Source: an uncultured bacterium (GTDB lineage: Bacteria > Bacillota > Clostridia > Christensenellales > Borkfalkiaceae). From it: 7,613 nucleotides of DNA. The translations under genes were made by a program, and so were the position numbers. The stretch's first letter is position 1. Every line of letters begins with the position of its first letter. The notes under the pieces were generated by a model. It made no database searches and was not told the DNA's origin. It saw only the letters and a list, made by a program, of their open reading frames with translations. The stretch lies in assembly GCA_934871445.1 (NCBI GenBank), contig CAKXBD010000001.1:1-7613 (forward strand), in the 5' to 3' direction. Positions 1 through 5,437 of the stretch are shown here, piece by piece.

Positions 1-153
1 TTTCTGCGTCTTTACCTTGGGACAATGCCGATTTTCCACCGATTTGCCCTTTTCCACAATGACGATCTTTTTCTTGCTGTCCTTTCTCAGCATTTCGATC
101 GCCGTAAAAATTCCCGCGGGGCCGGCCCCCACGATTACCACGTCCGCTTTCAT
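1..153 (-). CDS. FAD-dependent dehydrogenase, COG2509-type (5' part only, cut by window edge)
   Basis: Only the first 51 codons are present; the gene continues beyond base 1. The product opens with a dinucleotide-binding fold: a beta strand (DVVIVG), the glycine motif GAGPAG at about residues 9-14, a helix, then IVIVEKG, where the Glu at the end of the second strand would bind the FAD ribose. The following ENRHCPKVKTQK is what makes the call specific. As I recall, the COG2509 family of uncharacterised FAD-dependent dehydrogenases has this conserved cysteine segment just after the second strand. These are cytosolic flavoproteins of about 460-530 residues with unknown substrate. AGGAGG lies at 165-170. 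I chose ATG at 153 because family members start two or three residues before the first strand, although its spacing (11 nt) is long. In-frame GTG at 159 (5 nt) and ATG at 162 (2 nt) are alternatives. Expression probably comes from the promoter at 371-399 through a structured leader. Confidence 0.85.
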   Translation of the reverse strand, partial: MKADVVIVGAGPAGIFTAIEMLRKDSKKKIVIVEKGKSVENRHCPKVKTQK

Positions 154-160
154 GATCACC

Positions 161-175
161 ATGACCTCCTGTCAT
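161..175 (-). promoter_or_regulatory. Ribosome binding site held in a small hairpin, with three stacked in-frame starts
   Basis: On the minus strand ATGAC (175-171), AGGAG (170-166) and GTCAT (165-161) form a 5-bp stem with most of the Shine-Dalgarno sequence in the loop. The first in-frame ATG (162-160) overlaps the 3' arm, followed by GTG (159-157) and ATG (153-151). The arms are visible directly. Whether the hairpin limits initiation is inference, and a 5-bp stem is weak. Confidence 0.4.
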
Positions 176-253
176 AAATTCGTCCGAAAATGTCCGTCGA
201 GCGTCCCAATGTCGTCTGTAACCGAATATTTTCAGACTTTTTTGCTTCCGCAT

Positions 254-312
254 AAAAAAACCGCCGACGATATATCCCCGACGATTTTCGTCGGTCAACC
301 GAATCGGCGGTT
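254..312 (-). terminator. Rho-independent terminator with nested hairpin inside the leader of the FAD dehydrogenase gene
   Basis: The minus strand shows AACCGCCGA (312-304) and TCGGCGGTT (267-259), a perfect 9-bp pair continued by further T residues down to 254. The loop contains a second perfect hairpin, CCGACGA (294-288)/TCGTCGG (284-278). It lies between the promoter at 371-399 and the gene at 153, so it can end readthrough from the CrtO-like gene and also stop transcripts started at that promoter. Confidence 0.7.
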
Positions 313-365
313 GCAAACGCTCTCTTGAAGCGAAATTTTCCGTTTTTATCGCCTTTTCGGCACAC
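254..365 (-). ncRNA. Candidate attenuated 5' leader, or short independent RNA of about 110 nt
   Basis: A consensus promoter places the 5' end near 365 and the terminator ends near 254, so the default product would be an RNA of about 110 nt; readthrough would reach the FAD dehydrogenase start at 153. Competing pairings exist. AACCG (312-308) can pair with CGGTT (301-297), which would break the terminator stem. CCGACGA (294-288) can pair with either of two TCGTCGG copies (284-278 or 270-264), the second of which belongs to the terminator 3' arm. A weaker CGCT/AGCG hairpin lies further upstream (about 318-332). I do not recognise a known riboswitch, and there is no T-box TGGNACCGCG element. Function and ligand are unknown. 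Confidence 0.4.
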
Positions 366-370
366 GGAAT

Positions 371-399
371 ATTATACCACGAGTTTTTTGTTCTGTCAA
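371..399 (-). promoter_or_regulatory. Perfect sigma-A-type promoter with extended -10
   Basis: On the minus strand the -35 is TTGACA (399-394) and the -10 is TATAAT (376-371), separated by exactly 17 bp. TGG precedes the -10, giving the extended TGn motif. The -35 begins one base after the stop codon of the CrtO-like gene. Transcription should start near 363-365 and run toward the FAD dehydrogenase gene through the terminator at 254-312. A promoter this close to consensus is expected to be strong, which fits control at the attenuation step. Confidence 0.85.
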
Positions 400-400
400 G

Positions 401-1051
401 TCAAAAATCCGATTTTTCCGAAACGCTTTTTTCGTCCGCTTCCGCGCGCAAAACGGGGGCATTTTTTTTCTGAGACCGAAGAATTTCCTGTTTCTCGTTA
501 TGGCGGAACAAAATTTTGAGCTTATAAAAATTATATCTCAAAATAAAGACGGACGGCAGATTCAAAAGCGCGTTCACGATTGCGACGGGAAGGCCGAAAC
601 ACAGCCAATATTTGAGCGGCATACAGAAAATGATAAAAAAGCCGACAAATATACAGACGAAGTGAATGACTTCTCCGTAACACGCTTCCAGCATGTAGCG
701 TTTCAGATATTCATTGTTTTTGGGGTCCGCGATTTTATTTTTTCGGAAAGAGGTAAATTGTCCGAGTTCGGGAATTTTATCCTTCCATTTCCGAATTTTC
801 AGAGTCTCGTAAAATTTCTTTTCCCTTGCGGAAACCTGAAAAATCTTTTTATCGTGAGAGAACCATTTCGCGGGCATGCGGCGAATGAGAAACGCAAATA
901 ATCCGTCTACGGCGATTGCCAGAACGACGTTTAAGGATACTCCGCCAAGCGCGAACCAGAATCCGAAGCCGAAATGCGGCGCCGCAAAAATCAGATCCGC
1001 CGCCGTCAGCAGGGCCATTCCCACAAAGATGATCGAAAGGTATAAAATCAT
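401..1051 (-). CDS. CrtO-like integral membrane protein (glycosyl-4,4'-diaponeurosporenoate acyltransferase family)
   Basis: This 216-residue protein has four likely membrane helices at about residues 2-24, 33-56, 126-146 and 149-171, a basic cytosolic-looking loop between the second and third, and a charged C-terminal tail. Three segments match the CrtO family as I know it: LKIRKWKDKIPELG at 84-97, EYLKRYMLEACYGEVIH at 114-130 (conserved acidic, basic and His positions ahead of helix 3), and NLPSVFILRYNFYKL at 164-178. CrtO acylates a glycosylated carotenoid in staphyloxanthin synthesis, but no carotenoid genes are visible here and clostridial relatives have no established substrate, so a role acylating some lipid-linked sugar is inference. 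It is longer than the S. aureus protein (about 165 residues), mainly at the C terminus. Its ATG overlaps the PlsC-like stop by 4 bp (ATGA), with GAGG 4 nt upstream, so translation is probably coupled. Confidence 0.7.
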   Translation of the reverse strand: MILYLSIIFVGMALLTAADLIFAAPHFGFGFWFALGGVSLNVVLAIAVDGLFAFLIRRMPAKWFSHDKKIFQVSAREKKFYETLKIRKWKDKIPELGQFTSFRKNKIADPKNNEYLKRYMLEACYGEVIHFVCIFVGFFIIFCMPLKYWLCFGLPVAIVNALLNLPSVFILRYNFYKLKILFRHNEKQEILRSQKKNAPVLRAEADEKSVSEKSDF

Positions 1052-1902
1052 TTTTCCTCAGCCTCCCCGTCGCCGTAGTCGAGCGGGATTTTGTATACTT
1101 CCTCGTACTTCGCTTTGCAAAGCGCGTAATTTTGCTCCTTCATGCGCTCGGTGCTCTCTTTCTCGGAGAGCGTTTTATCCGGATAAATGGGCTCCATGAT
1201 ATGCAGGGAATAAATTTGCAGGGGATAGCCGTCCCCGTCGAGCTTTTCCGAATCCCGCATCGTAATGAACATAGGCACGACGGGTACGTTCGCGCGGAAA
1301 GCCATTTTGAAGGCCCCGATCTTCAAGGGACGGGGTTTTCTGTAATTCCACCACATGCCCTGTTCGGGATAAATGAGAATGGATTCTCCGCGCTTTAACA
1401 GCGTATTTGCCGCGGAGAGAAAATTGATCATCGTGCGGGGATGACTAGATAAAGGAAGCGTGTCGCAGTGACGGAACAAAAATCCGTACAGTCCCGGGAA
1501 GGAAGTAAAGTTTCCCTCCCGAATTACTTTATACAGCTTTTTCTTGGGCAGATCCTTCCGAATCGCATTGAAAAGAATATAGTTATCATAGGCGGAAAAA
1601 TGATTGCAGGTAATTACGGCGCCGCCGCCGAGGGCAGAAAGATGCTCTTTTCCCTCGACGGCTTCCGTTACAATGATTCCCTTTTTGACGAGTTTTGAAA
1701 AATATCCGTCCCCTACCGCGTTCGCGATGAGGCGGAGCAGTTTATTTTTCGGTTTTTTGGTGAGATAATCCACTTTATCGGGCAAGAGCGTGACGGTGGG
1801 CGGATCGTTTTCTACGTCCTCGTCAAACCTCCTCTGCCGCTCAAAAAGAGCAATCCGCTCCAATACTTCCCGCCTGTCGGGAGATACGTTTGTCAAATCC
1901 AT
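1048..1902 (-). CDS. 1-acyl-sn-glycerol-3-phosphate acyltransferase-like protein (PlsC family)
   Basis: The 284-residue product carries the four blocks of the PlsC/LPLAT superfamily. Block I is NHFSAYD at 100-106, the HX4D catalytic pair H101/D106. Block II is the GFLFRHCDTLPL region at 140-151. Block III is IYPEQGMWW at 177-185, the equivalent of the usual FPEGTRS with E180 conserved but the following G-T-R replaced by Q-G-M. Block IV is VPVVPMFI at 206-213. Family members transfer acyl groups from acyl-ACP or acyl-CoA to lysophosphatidate or related acceptors at the inner membrane face. The altered block III and a charged N-terminal extension of about 70 residues suggest a divergent acceptor, so I give no plsC symbol. 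The ATG at 1902 has AAAAGG 8 nt upstream. It follows the GT8 gene after 97 bp and overlaps the CrtO-like gene by 4 bp, which argues for a shared pathway. Confidence 0.85.
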   Translation of the reverse strand: MDLTNVSPDRREVLERIALFERQRRFDEDVENDPPTVTLLPDKVDYLTKKPKNKLLRLIANAVGDGYFSKLVKKGIIVTEAVEGKEHLSALGGGAVITCNHFSAYDNYILFNAIRKDLPKKKLYKVIREGNFTSFPGLYGFLFRHCDTLPLSSHPRTMINFLSAANTLLKRGESILIYPEQGMWWNYRKPRPLKIGAFKMAFRANVPVVPMFITMRDSEKLDGDGYPLQIYSLHIMEPIYPDKTLSEKESTERMKEQNYALCKAKYEEVYKIPLDYGDGEAEEK

Positions 1903-1930
1903 GGCTATACCCTTTTACTTCGTTAAATTA

Positions 1931-1977
1931 TGCGGCGGCCGAAAGAATCGACCGCCCAAAAATCGGCCGCAGCCGCA
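1931..1977 (-). repeat. GC-rich intercistronic hairpin between the GT8 and PlsC-like genes
   Basis: On the minus strand TGCGGC-TGC-GGCCGA (1977-1963) pairs with TCGGCCGCCGCA (1942-1931), giving 12 pairs interrupted by one 3-nt bulge around a 20-nt loop. The sequence after it is AT-rich but has no U-run, so it is a poor intrinsic terminator. It is more likely an RNA stability or processing element that lowers expression of the two downstream acyltransferase genes relative to the glycosyltransferase. That role is inference. Confidence 0.5.
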
Positions 1978-1999
1978 AAGTTCTGTCCTTTCCCGCCGC

Positions 2000-3103
2000 T
2001 TATTTTACGTTGCCGAACATTTTTCCGTAGGTCTTGAAATATCCGTCCGGGCGCTCGATTTCGCTCATCGCAAGGGCCTTCAACCCCGCTTCGCAATCGA
2101 CGTCCTTCTGTCTGTCCGCAAAGGAAAATCGATCGTAAATATCCCTGATGATCCCGTAAAATTCTGTCCGCTTCGCGTATTCCCAGAAATATTCTTGATA
2201 GGGAATGTCGGGATAGTGCCAAGGCTTCCAAGTCATGCCGTAATGCACGATACGGAGCTCCTCCCTCGAAAGTTTATCCTTCGACACGGGGAATTTGTTC
2301 CAAGCGCGCGGCAGGCGGAGCACTCTGTCCTGACAGAGGACATTGAGATAGTCCTCATCCTGAATGACGGTAAATTTATACTTTTTCAAAAGATCCGCGA
2401 ATTTCTCGTAGAAATTTTCCTCGCGGAAGCTTTTGAGATTCATTAAAATCACGCCCGCGTTGAAGAACATGCTCGGGTCGAGTCCGTCCACTTCGGAAAC
2501 GTACCTTTTATAGACTTCAAAGCTGTTCACGCCCTCGCAGGGAGCGCCGCCGATCAGATTGCTTCCCAAATCGTAAGAATACAGAGCGCTGATGTCTCCG
2601 AGAATGACCGTATCGCAGTCGAGATACAGAGCCTTGTCGTACTGCGGGAACATTCCCGCGATAAAAATGCGGAAATAGGTGGTACAGGTATAGTAATCCC
2701 GCATATGGAGGAGAGAAGAAATTTCCTGCAAGCGTTCCGTGACGTCCACGAAAGAAATATCGAAACCGTCCTCCGCAAGGCGCAGAATCCTTTCGGCATA
2801 ATCTTGTCTGACGCCCGAATGAAGAACATGGATTTTATAGAAAAAATCCTTTGAAGCATTTTCCTTCAACGATTCTATCGTCACGGCAAGAAAGGGCAGA
2901 TAGTTGTCGTCCGTCGCAAAAAACAGCGGGACGATTTTCCGCTCCTCTTTTGCAACCGAAGCGGCCTTTCCCTTTGCGGATTTTCCCTCTTCCGTCTTTG
3001 CTATCGTATAAATATAGGAATCCGCTTCATTCCACCCCGACCGTCCGGGCTTTCTCAAACCGCTTTCCGCTTCTTCCGCTGTATTCATTAACATTTCATT
3101 CAT
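2000..3103 (-). CDS. Glycosyltransferase family 8 protein
   Basis: The 367-residue product is a retaining GT-A-fold transferase of the GT8 family. The domain starts at about residue 57 with IVPLFFATDDNYLPFLAVTI. The metal-binding DXD motif is DCD at 162-164 within ALYLDCDTVILGDI. FNAGVILMNL at 214-223 and QDEDYLN at 248-254 are the usual acceptor and active-site segments. HYGMTWKPW at 287-295 supplies the conserved metal-ligand His and the KPW of the family. Donors are normally UDP-glucose or UDP-galactose; acceptors in bacteria are lipopolysaccharide, protein or other surface glycans. No signal peptide or membrane helix is seen. The first 55 residues are an unusual charged, Ala/Lys/Glu-rich extension. 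ATG at 3103 is chosen because AAGGAG lies 9 nt upstream and promoter elements lie just beyond. It heads a probable three-gene operon with two acyltransferase-like genes. Confidence 0.92.
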   Translation of the reverse strand: MNEMLMNTAEEAESGLRKPGRSGWNEADSYIYTIAKTEEGKSAKGKAASVAKEERKIVPLFFATDDNYLPFLAVTIESLKENASKDFFYKIHVLHSGVRQDYAERILRLAEDGFDISFVDVTERLQEISSLLHMRDYYTCTTYFRIFIAGMFPQYDKALYLDCDTVILGDISALYSYDLGSNLIGGAPCEGVNSFEVYKRYVSEVDGLDPSMFFNAGVILMNLKSFREENFYEKFADLLKKYKFTVIQDEDYLNVLCQDRVLRLPRAWNKFPVSKDKLSREELRIVHYGMTWKPWHYPDIPYQEYFWEYAKRTEFYGIIRDIYDRFSFADRQKDVDCEAGLKALAMSEIERPDGYFKTYGKMFGNVK

Positions 3104-3184
3104 AATGCCGTTCTCCTTACTTTTTTGATGTAATTTTTTGCATCGACCAATTCTTAATTTTTTTGTTTTATCGGCTTTGATATT

Positions 3185-3213
3185 ATTTTATCCCCTTTCG
3201 GACAAAATTTCAA
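3185..3213 (-). promoter_or_regulatory. Proximal promoter of the GT8-PlsC-CrtO-like operon
   Basis: On the minus strand the -35 is TTGAAA (3213-3208) and the -10 is TAAAAT (3190-3185) with a 17-bp spacer. Transcription would start near 3178, giving a leader of about 75 nt before the GT8 ATG at 3103. Surrounding AT-richness raises the chance of a fortuitous match. Confidence 0.55.
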
Positions 3214-3500
3214 CCTATTCAGTTTCTTTCTCTCTCTACTTACATTTTCCTCCATTCTACCCGAATTCACCCTTTATCTACCCTTCCTTTCCGTACGATA
3301 TAGCCGAAAAATTCATCTTCTGTCTCCGCAAGTTTTCGTTCCGTCCTGTCGCCCATCGGAAATAAAAAGCGCCGTTTTTTGGAAAAAACAGAAGGAATTT
3401 CACCGAAAACAATCAATTTTGTCCTTTTTTTCTTTCTTTTGTAAAAATCCGAAAATACGTCTTTGAACACTATCCGTCTCTTTTCAAATCCTCGGCCCTT

Positions 3501-3523
3501 CCTCCTTAAATTACCGTTCGGTA
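3501..3523 (-). promoter_or_regulatory. Dyad TACCG-NN-CGGTA followed by an orphan ribosome binding site
   Basis: TACCGTTCGGTA (3512-3523) has perfect 5-bp arms around 2 bp, a form common for TetR-type operators, though no regulator gene is present. Four bases further along the minus strand is AAGGAGG (3507-3501). No ATG or GTG falls in the normal window after it. The first TTG, at 3487, is 13 nt away and its frame stops after five codons. The ribosome binding site therefore serves no visible ORF, which suggests a gene lost or broken here, or a chance purine run. Confidence 0.35.
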
Positions 3524-3539
3524 GATTAAAAAGCCAAAT

Positions 3540-3554
3540 TCTACCCTGAGTAGA
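3540..3554. repeat. Dyad element A, TCTAC-N5-GTAGA
   Basis: TCTAC CCTGA GTAGA is a perfect 5-bp dyad about 30 bp downstream of the predicted start site of the 3590-3618 promoter. In RNA it would form a small hairpin. It shares arms and spacing with the elements at 3572 and 3717, and its centre is 32 bp (about three helical turns) from element B. It is a candidate repressor-binding site. Confidence 0.45.
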
Positions 3555-3571
3555 GTCGAATTTTTCGCCTT

Positions 3572-3586
3572 TCTACTGTCAGTATA
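3572..3586. repeat. Dyad element B over the transcription start
   Basis: TCTAC TGTCA GTATA carries one mismatch in the outer arm but contains the 11-bp odd palindrome TACTGTCAGTA (3574-3584). It covers the predicted start site (about 3583) of the promoter at 3590-3618, a standard operator position for repression. TTCTACTGTC is shared exactly with element C. Confidence 0.5.
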
Positions 3587-3589
3587 GTT

Positions 3590-3618
3590 ATCTTAACCTA
3601 TTTTATTGATTTTGTCAA
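3590..3618 (-). promoter_or_regulatory. Strong minus-strand promoter in the intergenic region, apparently operator-controlled
   Basis: The -35 is TTGACA (3618-3613) and the -10 is TAAGAT (3595-3590) with a 17-bp spacer. The expected start near 3583 falls inside dyad element B, with element A downstream and element C upstream. The next convincing start codon in this direction is the GT8 ATG, about 480 nt away, so the transcript is either a long alternative leader for that operon, a small RNA, or the relic of a missing gene. Confidence 0.7.
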
Positions 3619-3716
3619 TGATTTTATGAGTCTTTTGAGAGTTTGTCACCTTGCAATATTACATTTATAAAAATTTATCTATGGCAAAAAATATATCCGC
3701 CAAAAACGGGAAAAAT

Positions 3717-3731
3717 TCTACTGTCCGTAGA
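3717..3731. repeat. Dyad element C, TCTAC-N5-GTAGA
   Basis: TCTAC TGTCC GTAGA has perfect 5-bp outer arms and matches element B at 13 of 15 positions. It lies about 100 bp upstream of the -35 at 3618, between the promoter and the ABC-F terminator. A remote site with the same sequence as a start-site operator could support looping or be part of a divergent duplicate. Confidence 0.45.
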
Positions 3732-3753
3732 GATCAGCTCCGATTTCCGACGT

Positions 3754-3774
3754 AAAACGATTTTTCTAAAATCG
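3754..3774 (-). terminator. Terminator of the ABC-F gene
   Basis: On the minus strand CGATTTT (3774-3768), AGA and AAAATCG (3764-3758) form a 7-bp hairpin followed by TTTT (3757-3754), starting 11 bp after the ABC-F stop. The stem is AT-rich and the U-run short, so termination may be partial. Confidence 0.55.
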
Positions 3775-3785
3775 CTCGGAGACCG

Positions 3786-5261
3786 TTACATTCGTATGAT
3801 TTTCGTGGCGACGTTACGGAGAAAGGCGGAATCGTGCTCCACAAAGAGCAGAGAGGGACGAAAGGCGAGAATGAGCTCCTCTATCTGCTCGCGGGAAATG
3901 ACGTCGATATAATTGAGCGGTTCGTCCCAAATATACAGGTGCGCGCTTTCGCAAAGGCTTCGAGCGAGCGCCGCTTTCTTTTTCTGTCCCGCGCTCATGG
4001 CCGACAAATCGGTCGAGAAATCCTTTTTTCGGAAGCCCAATTTATCCAGAACGGCCTTAAACAGGCTTTCCTCTATTCCATATTGACGGGCGTATTCGCC
4101 GAGCGAACCCGAAAGGGAATCCGTATTTTGCGGGACATAAGAAATTTTTAGCCGCGGGGACAGGAGAATCGTCCCCGAAAATTCCGCTCGGCCTAAAATC
4201 GCCCGAAAAACCGAGGATTTTCCGTAGCCGTTTTTCCCATTCAACGCAATCCTGTCCCCCTGAAAGACGGAAAAAGAGACACCTTTGCACGCCTCGACCG
4301 ATCCGTAGCGGACGGTCAGCTCTTTGATTTCGAGCAAACGTTCCGAAAAAAATGCGAGAGGACGGATTTTCAGACTTTCCGCCTCCTCCGCATTTTTTAG
4401 GAGCGCGGACTTTTCCTCTATCGCGCGCTCTTTATGGGCCTCGATGACCTTGGAAGTTTTCATCATCTTGGCCGCCTTATGCCCGACATAACCGCGATCC
4501 ACCCGCAGCCCCGAGTTTCGGGTGTTGTATTTTCCCGCTTCCGTTTTGTTCGACCACTCCGCCGTTCGGCGGGCGGAATCCTTTAATCTCCCGATCTCCT
4601 TTTTCAGCTTTTCGTCGCAGCTTCTTTCAAACGCTTCCGTGCGGCGGGTATTCTCATACCATGAGGAAAAATTTCCCGCCTGAACTTCGATGTCCGTCCG
4701 ATTCAGGGACAGGATATGGTCCGCACAGGAGTCCAGCAGATCTCTGTCGTGGGAGACCAGCAAAAAGCTCTCCTTCTTCCGAAGATACTCCGCCACGCAA
4801 ATTTTAGACGGCAGATCGAGATGATTGGTCGGCTCGTCTATCAGAAGGAAATTTCCCTCCCGTAAAAACATCGCCGCCAACAGCGCCTTGGTCTGTTCTC
4901 CGCCCGAAAGGGAGGAAAACGGCCGATACAGCGCCGAATCGGAAACGCCCAAAAGGGACAACTCTCTGATGATCCGCCATTCTTCCGCGCCGCTCAACGC
5001 CGACAGGACGTCGATCGTCAACGTCTCGCCGTCGGGCAGGGGGCAAGGGAAATAATCTACTCCCGAGGGTCGGGAAATCGTCCCCGAATACTCGCCCTCG
5101 AATTCGCCGTTCAACAGTTTGAGCAGAGTGGTTTTTCCCCGCCCGTTCCTGCCGATAAGCCCCGTTTTCCAGCGGGTATCCAATGAAAAAGATACGTTTT
5201 CAAAGACGTTTTCCCCGCTTCCGGGATAACAAAACGTCAAATTTGTAATTTGAATGTTCAT
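3786..5261 (-). CDS. Lsa-family ABC-F ribosomal protection protein
   Basis: This 491-residue soluble protein has two ABC ATPase domains and no membrane segment. Domain 1: Walker A GRNGRGKT 37-44, signature LSGGEQ 118-123, Walker B with catalytic E143 in LLIDEPTNHLD 139-149, switch H171. Domain 2: Walker A GKNGYGKS 342-349, degenerate signature MSAGQ 422-426, Walker B LYIWDEPLN 442-450 with E447, switch H476. The helical linker that reaches toward the peptidyl transferase centre spans about 195-305. Length, IGRNGRGKT, the YFP segment, RPFSSLSGGE, LYIWDEPLNY and the variant second signature match Lsa(A)-type proteins from memory. Such proteins bind the ribosomal E site and displace lincosamides, streptogramin A and pleuromutilins. 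Both glutamates are intact, so it should be active; the drug spectrum is inference. ATG at 5261 has AAGGAGG at a 7-nt spacing. The upstream leader looks like an attenuator. Confidence 0.92.
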   Translation of the reverse strand: MNIQITNLTFCYPGSGENVFENVSFSLDTRWKTGLIGRNGRGKTTLLKLLNGEFEGEYSGTISRPSGVDYFPCPLPDGETLTIDVLSALSGAEEWRIIRELSLLGVSDSALYRPFSSLSGGEQTKALLAAMFLREGNFLLIDEPTNHLDLPSKICVAEYLRKKESFLLVSHDRDLLDSCADHILSLNRTDIEVQAGNFSSWYENTRRTEAFERSCDEKLKKEIGRLKDSARRTAEWSNKTEAGKYNTRNSGLRVDRGYVGHKAAKMMKTSKVIEAHKERAIEEKSALLKNAEEAESLKIRPLAFFSERLLEIKELTVRYGSVEACKGVSFSVFQGDRIALNGKNGYGKSSVFRAILGRAEFSGTILLSPRLKISYVPQNTDSLSGSLGEYARQYGIEESLFKAVLDKLGFRKKDFSTDLSAMSAGQKKKAALARSLCESAHLYIWDEPLNYIDVISREQIEELILAFRPSLLFVEHDSAFLRNVATKIIRM

Positions 5262-5280
5262 GAATCAACCTCCTTCGGTC

Positions 5281-5317
5281 AAAAATAAAGCCGCAAGAAA
5301 GAGAATCTTTCCTGCGG
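5281..5317 (-). terminator. Strong leader terminator immediately upstream of the ABC-F ribosome binding site
   Basis: CCGCAGGAAAGA (5317-5306) and TCTTTCTTGCGG (5302-5291) pair over 12 bp with one G-U, around a 3-nt loop, followed by CTTTATTTTT (5290-5281). The ABC-F ribosome binding site begins only 5 bp later, so this terminator lies between promoter and gene. It would also stop readthrough from the metallopeptidase gene, which has no terminator of its own. Confidence 0.88.
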
Positions 5318-5437
5318 TCTTTTATATTCCGTCCAAAGGCGGATTTCAAGGACAAACTATATTCGCTTTCTTGCTTTTACGGCAGAATCCCGCCCCGAAG
5401 CGCTCCGCTCCGCGGTAAATCCCGCCCGTATGAAATT

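Larger units (their letters stand above)
3121..3785. other. Long AT-rich intergenic region with no convincing gene
   Basis: This stretch separates the ABC-F stop from the GT8 start. It contains the ABC-F terminator near 3774, a strong minus-strand promoter at 3590-3618, three related dyads (3540-3554, 3572-3586, 3717-3731), a dyad at 3512-3523 followed by AAGGAGG at 3507-3501 without a usable start, and a promoter at 3185-3213 close to the GT8 gene. Open frames in it are short, AT-driven and lack ribosome binding sites. A lost or decayed gene, a long regulated leader for the GT8 operon, or a small RNA would each fit. Confidence 0.6.

Noticed and set aside
156..365. 69-residue minus-strand ORF in the leader of the FAD dehydrogenase
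   Set aside because: It would start within a few bases of the predicted transcript start without a ribosome binding site and reads straight through the terminator stem; very basic composition.
254..365. Idea that the leader is a T-box riboswitch
   Set aside because: No TGGNACCGCG T-box sequence or recognisable stem I elements, and the downstream gene is not an aminoacyl-tRNA synthetase or amino acid gene.
1790..2446. 218-residue plus-strand open frame
   Set aside because: It lies antisense to the clear GT8 and PlsC-like genes, with no ribosome binding site and no family motif.
3138..3365. 75-residue plus-strand ORF in the intergenic region
   Set aside because: TTG start without a ribosome binding site in AT-rich, low-complexity sequence; no family resemblance.
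3364..3382. A-run/GCGCCG/T-run resembling a bidirectional terminator
   Set aside because: The GC core does not form a proper stem and only A-T pairs flank it, so a stable hairpin is unlikely.
3267..3470. 67-residue minus-strand ORF (GTG start) downstream of the 3590-3618 promoter
   Set aside because: It has no ribosome binding site at a usable distance, the composition is driven by A-rich runs (Lys/Arg/Phe), and no motif is recognised. It remains the only frame of note behind that promoter, so it could be a relic.
3643..3912. 89-residue plus-strand ORF running into the ABC-F 3' end
   Set aside because: TTG start, no ribosome binding site, half of it antisense to a certain gene.
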